Part shown: positions 1 to 7,340 of the stretch, piece after piece
Layout of the letters: every line of letters starts with the position of its first letter
Position numbering within the stretch: the stretch's first letter is position 1
DNA from: AC-32 sp963717725
GTDB lineage: Bacteria > Actinomycetota > Thermoleophilia > Gaiellales > Gaiellaceae
DNA: 64,000 nt
Assembly: GCA_963717725.1 (NCBI GenBank)
Contig: CAVQWS010000025.1
Span: 248,001 to 312,000 of the forward strand
Direction: 5' to 3'
Position numbers and translations under genes: made by a program
Notes under the pieces: model-generated
What the model was told of the DNA's origin: nothing
What the model saw: the letters and a program-made list of their open reading frames with translations, nothing else
Databases searched by the model: none

Positions 1-2
1 CG

Positions 3-200
3 CGCATCGCGTTCCTGCAGGAACGGCGCGCTGGCGCGTGGCACAACCTGCAGCGGCTGCTCCTCGGCCCGCTGCACCCGCGGCCGATGCGCGTGCCGCT
101 CTCGAACGGACGCCACCTCGTCCGGCTGTACGTCGCGGCAGAGAACGCACCGCGCGGAGACGCGTTCGCGACCGCGCCCCGCGTCGTACGCGTCCACTGA
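3..200 (+). CDS. C-terminal end of a secreted/repeat-domain protein (5' truncated by window)
   Basis: An open frame enters from the left edge and ends at TGA 198-200, giving about 65 residues. The piece has an alternating hydrophobic/basic pattern (AFLQERRAGAW, GRHLVRLYVA, RVVRVH) that looks like the last strands of an Ig-like or fibronectin-type beta-sandwich, as seen at the end of secreted actinobacterial repeat proteins. No catalytic motif is visible, so the function is unknown. The fold guess is inference from strand pattern only. Confidence 0.5.
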   Translation, partial: RIAFLQERRAGAWHNLQRLLLGPLHPRPMRVPLSNGRHLVRLYVAAENAPRGDAFATAPRVVRVH

Positions 201-254
201 ACACGGCTCGCCCTCGGTAGCCTCGGTCCTCAGCGACGACGAGGAGGAGCAAGG

Positions 255-692
255 ATGGCGATCGAGCGACGGGCCCATGCAACCTGGGAAGGCGACCTGC
301 GCAGCGGGTCGGGGACGTTCGACGTCGGCAGCGGCGCGATCAGCGGCCAGGAGGTGACGTTCGCATCGCGCTTCACGCCGGAGCCCGGCGGCAAGACGAG
401 CCCGGAGGAGCTGATCGCCGCGGCGCACGCGACGTGTCTCTCTATGGCTCTCGCGAACGGGCTCGCCCAGTCCGGGCACCCGCCCACGAAGCTCGAGACG
501 GACGCGGTTTGCACGCTCGACCAGACCGACGCGGGCTTCCGCATCACGACCATGAAGCTCACGGTTCGCGGCGAGGTGGAGGGGATCGGCGAGGACGAGT
601 TCCAGGCCGCCGCACAGCAGGCGAAGGAGGGCTGTCCGGTCTCGAACGCGCTCGGTCACGTCGAGATCTCGCTTGAGGCGTCGCTGACCTAG
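255..692 (+). CDS. OsmC/Ohr family peroxiredoxin
   Basis: 145-residue protein of usual OsmC length. OsmC/Ohr proteins are cytoplasmic thiol peroxidases that reduce organic hydroperoxides with two conserved cysteines. Both are visible, one in the helix motif ATCLSMAL and one in EGCPVSNAL, together with the PGGKTSPEELIAAA segment that precedes the first Cys in this family. The ATG is preceded by a strong purine-rich ribosome site (GAGGAGGAG then CAAGG). The stop overlaps by 4 bases the stop of the convergent phosphoesterase. The subfamily (OsmC versus Ohr) is not certain; no gene symbol is given for that reason. Confidence 0.9.
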   Translation: MAIERRAHATWEGDLRSGSGTFDVGSGAISGQEVTFASRFTPEPGGKTSPEELIAAAHATCLSMALANGLAQSGHPPTKLETDAVCTLDQTDAGFRITTMKLTVRGEVEGIGEDEFQAAAQQAKEGCPVSNALGHVEISLEASLT

Positions 693-1363
693 TCGGAGCC
701 GCGCTCGAGCCGGCGGGCGGCGAACTCGCCGAAGTCGCCGCCGAGCTTGCGGTAGGCATGGGCGGCTCGCTGGTTGTCGTACACGGTTCGCCGAAACTCG
801 AGCTGGCCGTCGCTGTAGCGGACCGCCCAGGCGGCCCGGGTGTCGCCGTCGAGCGGCATGCCGACGCTACCCGGGTTGAAGAGCTCGGTGCCGTCGGGCC
901 CGGGCCGCCGGAACTGCTGGTGACTGTGGCCGAAGACGACCTGCCGGTCGTGCACGCCAGCCAGTAACCGCTCCTCGTCGGGCTCAGGCTGCGGTGCGAA
1001 GCTCTCGACGTCCGAGAGCGGCGAGCCGTGCACGTAGAGCACGCCGTCGAGCTCGGCTCGCGGCGGCAGGGCGTAGAGCCAGTCGACCACCTCGTCGGGC
1101 AAGTGGCCGCTGAAGATCGCGTACGACTCCATCACCTCCGGCCGGTCGAGCGGCGGCTCGCGCAGCCAGCGCTCGCCGTTGCCGCGGATCCAGGTCGCAT
1201 TGGGGAGCTGCTTCAGGCGGTCGAGCGTCTCGAGCGGCCACGGGCTCGGCGTACCGTAGTCGCCGCCCAGGAGCCAGCGGTTGATCCCTTCGTCGTCCGC
1301 CTGTTCGATCACCCGCTCGAGCGCGGGAATGTTGCCGTGGATGTCGTAGAGCAGCCCGAGCAT
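689..1363 (-). CDS. Metallophosphoesterase (YfcE/MJ0936-like calcineurin fold)
   Basis: 224 residues. The metal-binding motifs of the calcineurin-like phosphoesterase superfamily appear in order: D-x-HGN-x-xAL (YDIHGNIPAL) at the N-terminus, GGD, GNGE in place of the usual GNHD/GNCD, and GHSH near residue 150, followed by NPGSVG, typical of YfcE-like phosphodiesterases. It probably hydrolyses a phosphodiester or phosphomonoester with two bound metals; the substrate is unknown. It converges on osmC (4-base stop overlap) and diverges from the alpha/beta hydrolase gene. Confidence 0.85.
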   Translation of the reverse strand: MLGLLYDIHGNIPALERVIEQADDEGINRWLLGGDYGTPSPWPLETLDRLKQLPNATWIRGNGERWLREPPLDRPEVMESYAIFSGHLPDEVVDWLYALPPRAELDGVLYVHGSPLSDVESFAPQPEPDEERLLAGVHDRQVVFGHSHQQFRRPGPDGTELFNPGSVGMPLDGDTRAAWAVRYSDGQLEFRRTVYDNQRAAHAYRKLGGDFGEFAARRLERGSD

Positions 1364-1370
1364 CGCTCGC

Positions 1371-1376
1371 TAGTGT
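1371..1376 (+). promoter_or_regulatory. -10-like hexamer TAGTGT, 7 nt before ATG 1384
   Basis: TAGTGT ends 7 bases before the preferred ATG of the alpha/beta hydrolase. That spacing would start transcription at or next to the start codon (leaderless mRNA). No clear -35 is seen. Confidence 0.35.
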
Positions 1377-1383
1377 GCCGCGA

Positions 1384-2178
1384 ATGCAATTACACGTCCA
1401 CGAGTGGGGAGACCCGGACGCTCCCACGGTCGTGTGCGTGCACGGCGTCTCGGCGCATGGCCGGCGCTATCGCAGGCTGGCAGAGGAGCGCCTCGCGGCG
1501 CACTTCCACGTGCTCGCGCCCGATCTGCGCGGACACGGCTCGTCGGATTGGGAGCCGCCGTGGAACCTCGAGACGCATCTGGACGATCTGCTCCAGACCC
1601 TCGAGCCCGAACGGCCGGCGATGTGGGTCGGCCACAGCTTCGGCGGCCGGCTGGTGCTGGAGCTCGCCGCGCGCCGGCCGGAGCTGCTCACGTGCGCGGT
1701 GTTGCTCGACCCCGCGATCCAGATCCTGCCGCACGTCGGCTTCGACTTCGCCCAGGAGGCCGCCAAGGACCACGCCTTCGCGTCGCCCGACGAGGCGATC
1801 GACGCGCGTCTGACCAGCGGTTTCGCGACCCCGCGCGCGGCACTCGAGGAGGAGGCACGGGAACATCTCGCCTCATCGCCCGACGGCCTCCTGCGCTGGC
1901 GCTACGCGCGCGGCGCCGTCGCGACGATGTACAGCGAGCTCTGCCGAGAGCCGCCGCCCTCGACCGTGCTCAGCCGCGTGCCGACACTACTCGTCCACGC
2001 CGAGCAGTTCGGACTCGTGCGCGAGGACCAGCTCGAGGAGTACCCGGCAACTCTCGGCGAGAGCCTCGAGCTCGTCGCCGTGCCGGGCGGCCACGTCGTC
2101 TACTGGGATGCGTTCGAGCCGACCGCTGATGCCGTCGAGAAGTTCCTGCTTCGTCACAGTCCCGTTTCACACCCGTGA
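1384..2178 (+). CDS. Alpha/beta-fold hydrolase
   Basis: 264 residues from ATG 1384. A GTG at 1375 is also in frame, but ATG 1384 gives the standard beta-strand start of the fold. Visible motifs are the oxyanion strand CVHGVSAHG, the nucleophile elbow GHSFGG (serine near residue 82) and a C-terminal catalytic histidine in GGHVVYWD. The usual acid position, in the segment LLVHAEQFGLV, does not show an obvious Asp, so the third triad member is unclear. Substrate unknown. It converges on arginase across a short gap holding a stem-loop. Confidence 0.85.
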   Translation: MQLHVHEWGDPDAPTVVCVHGVSAHGRRYRRLAEERLAAHFHVLAPDLRGHGSSDWEPPWNLETHLDDLLQTLEPERPAMWVGHSFGGRLVLELAARRPELLTCAVLLDPAIQILPHVGFDFAQEAAKDHAFASPDEAIDARLTSGFATPRAALEEEAREHLASSPDGLLRWRYARGAVATMYSELCREPPPSTVLSRVPTLLVHAEQFGLVREDQLEEYPATLGESLELVAVPGGHVVYWDAFEPTADAVEKFLLRHSPVSHP

Positions 2179-2197
2179 ATCGCCCGCCGCTAGGCTG

Positions 2198-2235
2198 ATT
2201 GCAGGGGGAACACCAGAGCGGGACCCCGGGGCAAT
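2198..2235. terminator. Possible bidirectional stem-loop terminator
   Basis: ATTGC (2198-2202) pairs with GCAAT (2231-2235), with an inner GGGG/CCCC pairing. It lies between the convergent hydrolase and arginase genes. There is no strong T-run, so the assignment is tentative. Confidence 0.3.
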
Positions 2236-2246
2236 TCACGCGCGTG

Positions 2247-3158
2247 TTACAGAATGCGGGCGCCGAGAGCGCTCGCGACCAGCTCCACGGCCAGCTTGGC
2301 GGTCTGGTTCTCGCGGTCGAGGATCGGATTGACCTCGACCACCTCGAGCGAGCTCAGGACCTCCGACTCGGCGATCAGCTCCATCGCCAGATGCGCCTCG
2401 CGATAGGAGAGCCCGCCGCGCACCGGCGTGCCCACGCCGGGCGCAACCTCGGGATCGAGCACGTCCAGGTCCAGGCTGAGGTGGACGAACCCGTCGCCGC
2501 TGACGTGCTCCAGCGCCTCGCGCATTGCGGTCTCGACTCCCATCCGGTCGAGGTCGCTCATCGTGAACACGCGCGCCTCGAGCTCGGCCAGCAGTGCTCG
2601 CTCGCCCGGGTCGAGCGAACGGACGCCGACGAGCGCGACCCGGCGCGGCTCCACGGCCGGGAGCGAGTATTCGTTGCTCTCGAACTCCGGCCCGGCGAGG
2701 CCGAGGGCGGCCGCAAGCGGCATCCCGTGGACGTTCCCGGTCGGCGACGTCTCGGGCCGGTTCAGGTCGCCGTGCGCGTCGAGCCAGAGCACGCCTCCGG
2801 GCCCGCGGGCGCGAGCCATGCCGCCGAGCGAGCCCAGAGCGACCGAATGGTCGCCGCCGAGCACCAGCGGTAGGTAGCGCTCTTCAGCTGCCCGCGCGAC
2901 CAGCGCGGCGATCCGCTCGACCGTCGCCTTGATCTCCGCGAGGTAGCGCATGCGCTCGTCGCCGACCGCGGTCGCCTCCGCCACGGCCGTGACGACGTCA
3001 CCCCAGTCCTCGCAGCGGCGACCGAGCTCGAAGATCCGCTCGTCGAGGCCCGCGTACCGGATCGCGGACGGGCCCATGTCGACGCCGCGGCGGCCGGCGC
3101 CCAGGTCGAGGCCTGCGCCGATCACCGCCACCGGTGGCTGCGTGTCCTGCGTGCTCAC
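2247..3158 (-). CDS. rocF: Arginase (ureohydrolase family)
   Basis: 303 residues, the normal size for bacterial arginase, which hydrolyses L-arginine to ornithine and urea at a binuclear manganese site. The metal motifs are in order: GGDHS, WLDAHGDLN and SLDLDVLDP followed by APGVGTPVRGG. The segment SPTGNVHGMPLA matches the arginase substrate loop rather than agmatinase. Single gene with its own convergent neighbour; the tRNA-Phe gene follows upstream on the same strand. Arginase is favoured, but other ureohydrolases such as formiminoglutamase cannot be excluded by eye. Confidence 0.87.
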   Translation of the reverse strand: MSTQDTQPPVAVIGAGLDLGAGRRGVDMGPSAIRYAGLDERIFELGRRCEDWGDVVTAVAEATAVGDERMRYLAEIKATVERIAALVARAAEERYLPLVLGGDHSVALGSLGGMARARGPGGVLWLDAHGDLNRPETSPTGNVHGMPLAAALGLAGPEFESNEYSLPAVEPRRVALVGVRSLDPGERALLAELEARVFTMSDLDRMGVETAMREALEHVSGDGFVHLSLDLDVLDPEVAPGVGTPVRGGLSYREAHLAMELIAESEVLSSLEVVEVNPILDRENQTAKLAVELVASALGARIL

Positions 3159-3189
3159 CGAGGCAAGGCTATTGCGGACGAGAGGCTGA

Positions 3190-3262
3190 TGGCGAGGGCC
3201 GGGATCGAACCGGCGACACCACGGTTTTCAGCCGTGTGCTCTACCAACTGAGCTACCTCGCC
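3190..3262 (-). tRNA. tRNA-Phe (GAA)
   Basis: A complete cloverleaf reads on the minus strand. Acceptor GGCGAGG (3262-3256) pairs with CCTCGCC (3197-3191), the D-loop is of AGCTCAGTTGGTAGAGC type, the anticodon loop CTGAAAA gives anticodon GAA, and the T-loop is GGTTCGATCCC. Length is 73 nt with discriminator A at 3190. The 3' CCA is not encoded. Confidence 0.95.
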
Positions 3263-3272
3263 GCGGCCGCCT

Positions 3273-3278
3273 AGTCTA
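3273..3278 (-). promoter_or_regulatory. -10-like hexamer TAGACT for tRNA-Phe
   Basis: TAGACT on the minus strand lies about 10 bases upstream of the tRNA-Phe 5' end. No good -35 match is seen at 16-18 bases. Confidence 0.4.
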
Positions 3279-3297
3279 GCCGCGCCCGTCGCGAAAG

Positions 3298-3336
3298 AAG
3301 GACGTCCGGACCGGTCTACCGCGCCCGAACGTCCTT
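3298..3336 (-). terminator. Stem-loop terminator after the heme/SAM-hydrolase operon
   Basis: AAGGACGT and ACGTCCTT form a perfect 8-bp inverted repeat, with additional inner CGG/CCG pairing, followed on the minus strand by CTTTC. It lies between the methyltransferase stop and the tRNA-Phe promoter, as expected for the end of the minus-strand operon. The T-run is weak. Confidence 0.45.
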
Positions 3337-3349
3337 GTGGCACCGGACA

Positions 3350-3991
3350 CTAAAGGCGATCGCCCTTGCGGGCAAGAAGCGCCGTCGCGCCGTCGGCCTC
3401 GAAGTCCGCAAAGTCCGCAAAACCGTGCGTGCCGAGCTCGCGGCGAAGGCGCTCCGACGGCACCCAGATCGGCGTCTCCGGGCCGGCCGAAAAGGAGAAG
3501 ACAACGTGACCGCCGGGAGCCGTCACCCGCGCGAGCTCATCGAAGAACGGGATCATGTTGGCGAGCTGGACGAGGTCGAAGGCGCCGTCCTCGAACGAGA
3601 GCTTCGCCGCGTCCGCCTGCTCGAAGCGCACACGGTCGGCCAGCTCGGGTGGCCTGCGCTGCCTGGCCTGCTCGACCATGGCGGGTGCGAGGTCGACCCC
3701 GACGACCTCGGTCTCCGGGAAGCGCCGCGCCGCGACGAAGGCTGCGAGCCCGGTGCCGGTGCCGAGGTCGAGCACCCGCTTCGGCGCCGCGGGCAGCGCG
3801 TCGAGCGCGCGCTCCAGGGCCGCGAAGGCCTCGGGCCGGCGCATCGAGTCCCAGACCGGCGCGAGCCGCTCGAACTGCGCCCGCATCAGCCACCGGAAAC
3901 CACGCCAGAGACGAGGGCGCGAGACGACGGCGTTCGTCGTCACCCGGGCGAACCGGCGGCCGAACTTCGCCTCCAGGTCGGACAGCCTCAC
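3350..3991 (-). CDS. Class I SAM-dependent methyltransferase
   Basis: 213 residues. The Rossmann SAM motif I is clear (VLDLGTGTGLAAF, about residues 90-105), followed by the acidic motif II (VVGVDLAP), a motif IV-like FEQADAAKL and a post-motif FDLVQLANMIPFF. The start codon overlaps the stop of the SAM hydroxide adenosyltransferase by 4 bases (ATGA), so the two are translationally coupled. It is the last gene of the minus-strand ccmC-ccmD-hemC-hemD-SAM hydrolase set. Acceptor unknown; the fold resembles UbiE/Methyltransf_11 proteins. Confidence 0.85.
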   Translation of the reverse strand: MRLSDLEAKFGRRFARVTTNAVVSRPRLWRGFRWLMRAQFERLAPVWDSMRRPEAFAALERALDALPAAPKRVLDLGTGTGLAAFVAARRFPETEVVGVDLAPAMVEQARQRRPPELADRVRFEQADAAKLSFEDGAFDLVQLANMIPFFDELARVTAPGGHVVFSFSAGPETPIWVPSERLRRELGTHGFADFADFEADGATALLARKGDRL

Positions 3992-4794
3992 GGCGTGCGC
4001 AAATGGATGCGGACTTCCTCGCCCGGAACCGCCCCGAAGAGCGCCGCGGCGCTGCCGCCGCTGATCGCGATCGCGATGTTCCCGTAGGAGTCCTCGTAGA
4101 GGATGATGTCGCCCGGCCGCGCGTCGGCGAAGGTGCGAGCGGCAGTCGCGTAGTAGCGGTCGAGTGCCAGCTCGAGCTCCACGGTCACGCCCGGGAGCAC
4201 GCCCGCCTCCTCCAGATGCTCGCGCTTGAGGTTGAGCTGCATGTTTCCGAAGTGGTCGACGTAGAGCAGGATCGCGCGGATTCGGTTCTGGCCGACCTCC
4301 GGTGCCGGAAGATCGAGGCGGGCAAGCGCCTGTGGGTCGATCGGCGGCCCGAGCTCGTCCAGCGGCACGCCGAGCGAGAGGTGCGCCGCCGCCGGTGAGA
4401 AAAGGTCGCGGCCGTGGAACGTCCGCGAGACCATGTCGAGCGCGTAGTCGGGATTGGCAAGCTCATGCGCCGCCTCGACGCCTCCAAGCGAATCAGCCGC
4501 GGGGAGCAAGAGGCCGTTGTCGGGCCCGACCAGCAGCCGGTCGTCGGCGGTGCGCAGCGCCAGTGGTCGGCGGTGGCTACCGACTCCCGGGTCGACGACG
4601 GCGAGATGGACCCCGACGGGCATGTACGGGAGCGTGTTGGAGAGGACGAGCGAACCCTGCAGCACTTGCTGCGGTGGGATCCCGTGCGTGATGTCGATGA
4701 TCTCCGCGTCGGGCGCGATCCGCTTGATCACGCCATGACAGGTGCCGACGAAATCGTCCTGCAGCCCGAAGTCGGACAGGAACGTGATCACCAT
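3988..4794 (-). CDS. SAM hydroxide adenosyltransferase (SAM hydrolase, DUF62 family)
   Basis: 268 residues from ATG 4794. This start gives the family N-terminus TFLSDFGLQDDFVG. The family uses water to cleave S-adenosyl-L-methionine into adenosine and methionine, relatives being the fluorinase and chlorinase. Also visible are IIDITHGI, LAVVDPGVG with RRPLAL, and LVGPDNGLL, all conserved in SAM_adeno_trans proteins, and a C-terminal beta domain with a YGNIAIAI segment. It lies 11 bases after hemD and overlaps the methyltransferase by 4, so a role in SAM turnover linked to these genes is possible but inferred. Confidence 0.88.
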   Translation of the reverse strand: MVITFLSDFGLQDDFVGTCHGVIKRIAPDAEIIDITHGIPPQQVLQGSLVLSNTLPYMPVGVHLAVVDPGVGSHRRPLALRTADDRLLVGPDNGLLLPAADSLGGVEAAHELANPDYALDMVSRTFHGRDLFSPAAAHLSLGVPLDELGPPIDPQALARLDLPAPEVGQNRIRAILLYVDHFGNMQLNLKREHLEEAGVLPGVTVELELALDRYYATAARTFADARPGDIILYEDSYGNIAIAISGGSAAALFGAVPGEEVRIHLRTP

Positions 4795-4805
4795 GGGGCG
4801 GGAGC

Positions 4806-5477
4806 CTAAGGCGTCTGTTTGGCCGCCGCGCGCCTGACGGCCTCGACCAACCCGTCGAGATCGTGCGGTCGCGCCTCGGCGACGACAGCGACACCGGCGG
4901 TTGCTGCGACACGCGTCGTCTCCGGCCCGATCGAGACAGCGGGCAGCTCGAGCCCGAGCGCCGCGAAGGCCTCCGCGGCCGAGGCCGACGCGAGGACAAC
5001 GAGATCGCCCTCCGGCAGCGGCTCCGGCCGCAGCGCGCTCGTGCGGTAGAGCAGGACGACATCGGCCCCGAGTTTGTCGGCAAGCAGCGGCCGGGCGCGC
5101 TCGGCTCCGGCGAAGAGAACACGACCAGCGGGCGTCGGGAACACCGCGAGCAGCCCCTCCTGCGTGGAGACCTCCGGCACAAGCGCGGGCTCGACGCCTC
5201 CCTCGGCGAGCGCGGCGGCCGTGCCAGGGCCGATTGCCGCGACGTTCGGCAGCGTGCCGCGAGCCCGGCGGAGCAACTCCCGCGCGCCGAACGGGCTGGT
5301 GACGACAACCCAGTCGTAGCCGTCCACGGCGACGTGTGTGGGCCCGATCGGCTCGAGCTCGATCAACGGACAACGCACGACCTCGAGCCCGAGCGCCTCG
5401 AGCCGGCGGGCGAGCGGCTCGACCTGCTCGCCCGCCCGCGTGACAATCACGCGCAGGCGCTTCGAGGCGGCTCCCAT
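4806..5477 (-). CDS. hemD: Uroporphyrinogen-III synthase
   Basis: 223 residues, slightly short for HemD (about 250). HemD cyclises hydroxymethylbilane to uroporphyrinogen III in tetrapyrrole synthesis. The two-domain Rossmann-like pattern is visible: N-terminal VIVTRAGEQVEPLARRLEALG, the hinge and second-domain segments DWVVVTSPFGARELL, AAIGPGTAAAL, and a C-terminal VSIGPETTRVA. HemD is poorly conserved, but position next to hemC supports the call. A strong inverted repeat directly upstream includes the likely ribosome site (see 5481-5504). Confidence 0.85.
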   Translation of the reverse strand: MGAASKRLRVIVTRAGEQVEPLARRLEALGLEVVRCPLIELEPIGPTHVAVDGYDWVVVTSPFGARELLRRARGTLPNVAAIGPGTAAALAEGGVEPALVPEVSTQEGLLAVFPTPAGRVLFAGAERARPLLADKLGADVVLLYRTSALRPEPLPEGDLVVLASASAAEAFAALGLELPAVSIGPETTRVAATAGVAVVAEARPHDLDGLVEAVRRAAAKQTP

Positions 5478-5480
5478 CCC

Positions 5481-5504
5481 TAACCCCCACCCACCCGGGG
5501 GTTA
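5481..5504 (-). promoter_or_regulatory. Hairpin overlapping the hemD ribosome-binding region
   Basis: TAACCCCC (5481-5488) and GGGGGTTA (5497-5504) form a perfect 8-bp inverted repeat with an 8-base spacer. It ends 3 bases before the hemD start codon (5477). On the mRNA the 3' arm GGGGGTTA is the only G-rich ribosome-site candidate, so folding would hide it. Confidence 0.5.
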
Positions 5505-5557
5505 CTCACGGTACTCGCGAGATGCGCACGTGTCTGTGACGGGATGTGCCGGAAGTG

Positions 5558-6385
5558 TCATTTCTGCCCGAATGCTGCGAGCTCCGCGGCGAGCGCCGCC
5601 GGGTCGTTGCCCTGGCGGAGCTCGAGCCACGAGCCATCCTCTGCTGCGACCATCCCGGTCAGGACGCTGCCGTCGTGATGTGCCGCGACCGGTGCCAGGC
5701 AGCCGCCGCCGATCGCGAACACGACCGCGCGCTCGGCCTCGACCCGCCGGCGCGTCTCCTCGTGGTCGGCTTCCGCGACCAGCGCCTCGTCCCCGGTCCG
5801 CACCTGCAGCGCGAGCGCGCCCTGCCCCGCCTCTGGCAGGACTTCCTCCGGCGAGAACCTCCTACCGATCTCCCTTTCCAGGCCGAGCCGGTCAAGACCG
5901 CACGCCGCGAGCACGACCGCGTCCAACCCGCGCTCGCCGCGCTTGCGCAGCCGGGTGTCGATGTTCCCGCGCAGCGGCTCGATCGAGAGCGACGGCTCGA
6001 GCGCGAGCAGCTGCGCGCGACGCCGCACGGACGCCGTACCGACGCGCATGCCCGGCCGTAGCTCCGAAGCGCCGCAGAGCGCGTCGCGCGGGTCATCCCG
6101 CTCCAGGTACGCACCCACCGCCAGCCCGTCAGCGTCCGAGGAGGTCATGTCCTTCGCCGAGTGCACGGCCACGTCGATCCGCCCGTCGAGCAGCGCCTCC
6201 TCGAGCTCCTTGACGAAGACCCCTCGCGCGCCGATCTCGCCGAACGGCTTCGTCCGGTCGCGGTCGCCCGCGGTCGTGATCGGCACGAGCGCGATCTCCA
6301 CCCCCGGCCGACGCAAACGGTCGGAGGCGAGCTCGGCCTGCGTCAAGGCGAGCCGCGAGCCACGCGAGCCGACCCTAAGCAGCAT
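5558..6385 (-). CDS. hemC: Hydroxymethylbilane synthase (porphobilinogen deaminase)
   Basis: 275 residues. HemC condenses four porphobilinogens into hydroxymethylbilane on a dipyrromethane cofactor. Visible motifs: N-terminal VGSRGSRLALTQAE, the catalytic region DVAVHSAKDM, RRRAQL, LRGNIDTRL, EAGQGALALQ and the cofactor loop GGGCLAPVAAH carrying the attachment cysteine. The C-terminal domain is shorter than in E. coli HemC (313 residues). The start overlaps the end of ccmD by 11 bases, placing hemC in the ccmC-ccmD transcript; hemD follows after 80 bases. Confidence 0.95.
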   Translation of the reverse strand: MLLRVGSRGSRLALTQAELASDRLRRPGVEIALVPITTAGDRDRTKPFGEIGARGVFVKELEEALLDGRIDVAVHSAKDMTSSDADGLAVGAYLERDDPRDALCGASELRPGMRVGTASVRRRAQLLALEPSLSIEPLRGNIDTRLRKRGERGLDAVVLAACGLDRLGLEREIGRRFSPEEVLPEAGQGALALQVRTGDEALVAEADHEETRRRVEAERAVVFAIGGGCLAPVAAHHDGSVLTGMVAAEDGSWLELRQGNDPAALAAELAAFGQK

Positions 6386-6536
6386 CGCGCTCGCGCCGGC
6401 GCCGCGCCAGCTCGACGAGCTCCTCCACCTCGCGCTGGAGCCGCGCGAGCTTCGTCGCGATGATTGCCACCCACGCGAGCACCCCGACGAACACGACCAG
6501 GTACGCGGCCGCGACGTACTTCTCGCCGGAGCTCAT
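6375..6536 (-). CDS. ccmD: CcmD-like small membrane protein of the heme exporter complex
   Basis: 53-residue protein with a single N-terminal transmembrane helix (about residues 8-29, YVAAAYLVVFVGVLAWVAII) followed by a charged tail (LARLQREVEEL, then RRRRERD). This is the CcmD topology: a short protein holding CcmABC to the apo-chaperone. It sits between ccmC and hemC and overlaps hemC by 11 bases. Its ATG also overlaps the stop (TATGA) of a 13-codon open frame that begins inside the upstream repeat. Assigned by size, topology and location, since CcmD sequences are weakly conserved. Confidence 0.75.
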   Translation of the reverse strand: MSSGEKYVAAAYLVVFVGVLAWVAIIATKLARLQREVEELVELARRRRERDAA

Positions 6537-6563
6537 AGCCGCAGCTTCGATCGACCGGCGGGT

Positions 6564-6633
6564 CGACCGGTCATTTCAGACGGACACGCGATCAGAGCTC
6601 GCGTGTCCTGAGGCCGGCATCGCAAGCGATGCC
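6564..6633 (-). repeat. Two-hairpin dispersed element, copy A
   Basis: Read on the minus strand, the element starts immediately after the ccmC TGA. Hairpin 1 is GGCATCGC-TT-GCGATGCC (6616-6633). Hairpin 2 is GGACACGCGA/TCGCGTGTCC (6582-6608). It ends in GTCTGAAATGACCGGTCG. Copy B at 36197-36264 has the same order, nearly identical hairpin 1 and the same 3' end. It separates ccmC from ccmD within one operon. Confidence 0.8.
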
Positions 6634-7323
6634 TCACGCCAGCAGTTCCCGCAGCTCGCGCAGGCGCGCGTCCAACCGCTTGCCGGCGAGCTCGACGCGG
6701 TACATGGTCGCCGCGAGCAGCAGCAGGCCGACCCACGAGACGCAGAAGGTGAAGAACATCGAGCCGGACATCTGCGGCCCGTGCCGCGTGAAGACGGTCG
6801 GGTGGATGAAGTCGTTGGCAAGGCGAATCGAGAGCCACGAGACCGGGATCAGCACGACCCCGAAGAGCGCGTAGACCGCGCACATGTTCGCGCGCGCCGG
6901 TCCGGGCTCGACCGAGTAGCGGAGCATGAAGTAGGCCGAGTAGAAGAGGAACAGGATCAGGAAGGTGACGAGCTGGTTCGAGCTCCACGTCCACCAGATC
7001 CCCCACGAGGCGCGGGCCCAGATCGACCCGGTGACGAGCGTCAGCGCACCGAAGATCACGCCCTGGTGGATCGCCGCGTAGCTCTCGAGATCCGCGCCCG
7101 GCGCGCGCGTCCGCAGATGCGTGAGGGCCTTCCAGGCGCCCCAGCCGAAGCACGCATACGAGGTGAGCGCGATCGGCACGTGGATGTAGAAGATCTTCTG
7201 GGTCAGCCCCTGGTCGGCGTCCAGCGGCGCGTAGAAGAAGATCAGCGCGATCGCGCTGCCGAGCACGACGACAGCGCTCCAGGCGAGGGCGGGCAGAGGG
7301 ATGTCGCGAAGGCGGACGGGCAC
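6634..7323 (-). CDS. ccmC: CcmC-like heme exporter protein
   Basis: 229 residues with about six hydrophobic helices, matching CcmC, the inner-membrane protein that loads heme onto CcmE in System I cytochrome c maturation. The first conserved heme-ligand histidine is in IFYIHVPIAL and the second in FIHPTV. The tryptophan-rich WWD motif is modified here: WGIWWTWSSNQL, with Ser where Asp is usual. Start is 17 bases from that of the divergent ccmF. Downstream on the same strand come the repeat, ccmD and hemC. Confidence 0.9.
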   Translation of the reverse strand: MPVRLRDIPLPALAWSAVVVLGSAIALIFFYAPLDADQGLTQKIFYIHVPIALTSYACFGWGAWKALTHLRTRAPGADLESYAAIHQGVIFGALTLVTGSIWARASWGIWWTWSSNQLVTFLILFLFYSAYFMLRYSVEPGPARANMCAVYALFGVVLIPVSWLSIRLANDFIHPTVFTRHGPQMSGSMFFTFCVSWVGLLLLAATMYRVELAGKRLDARLRELRELLA

Positions 7324-7340
7324 CTGAAACCGCTGGAATC

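Noticed and set aside
2150..2180. GTTTCACACCCGTGAATC as a parS-like palindrome
   Set aside because: Half-sites are separated by extra bases and do not match the parS spacing.
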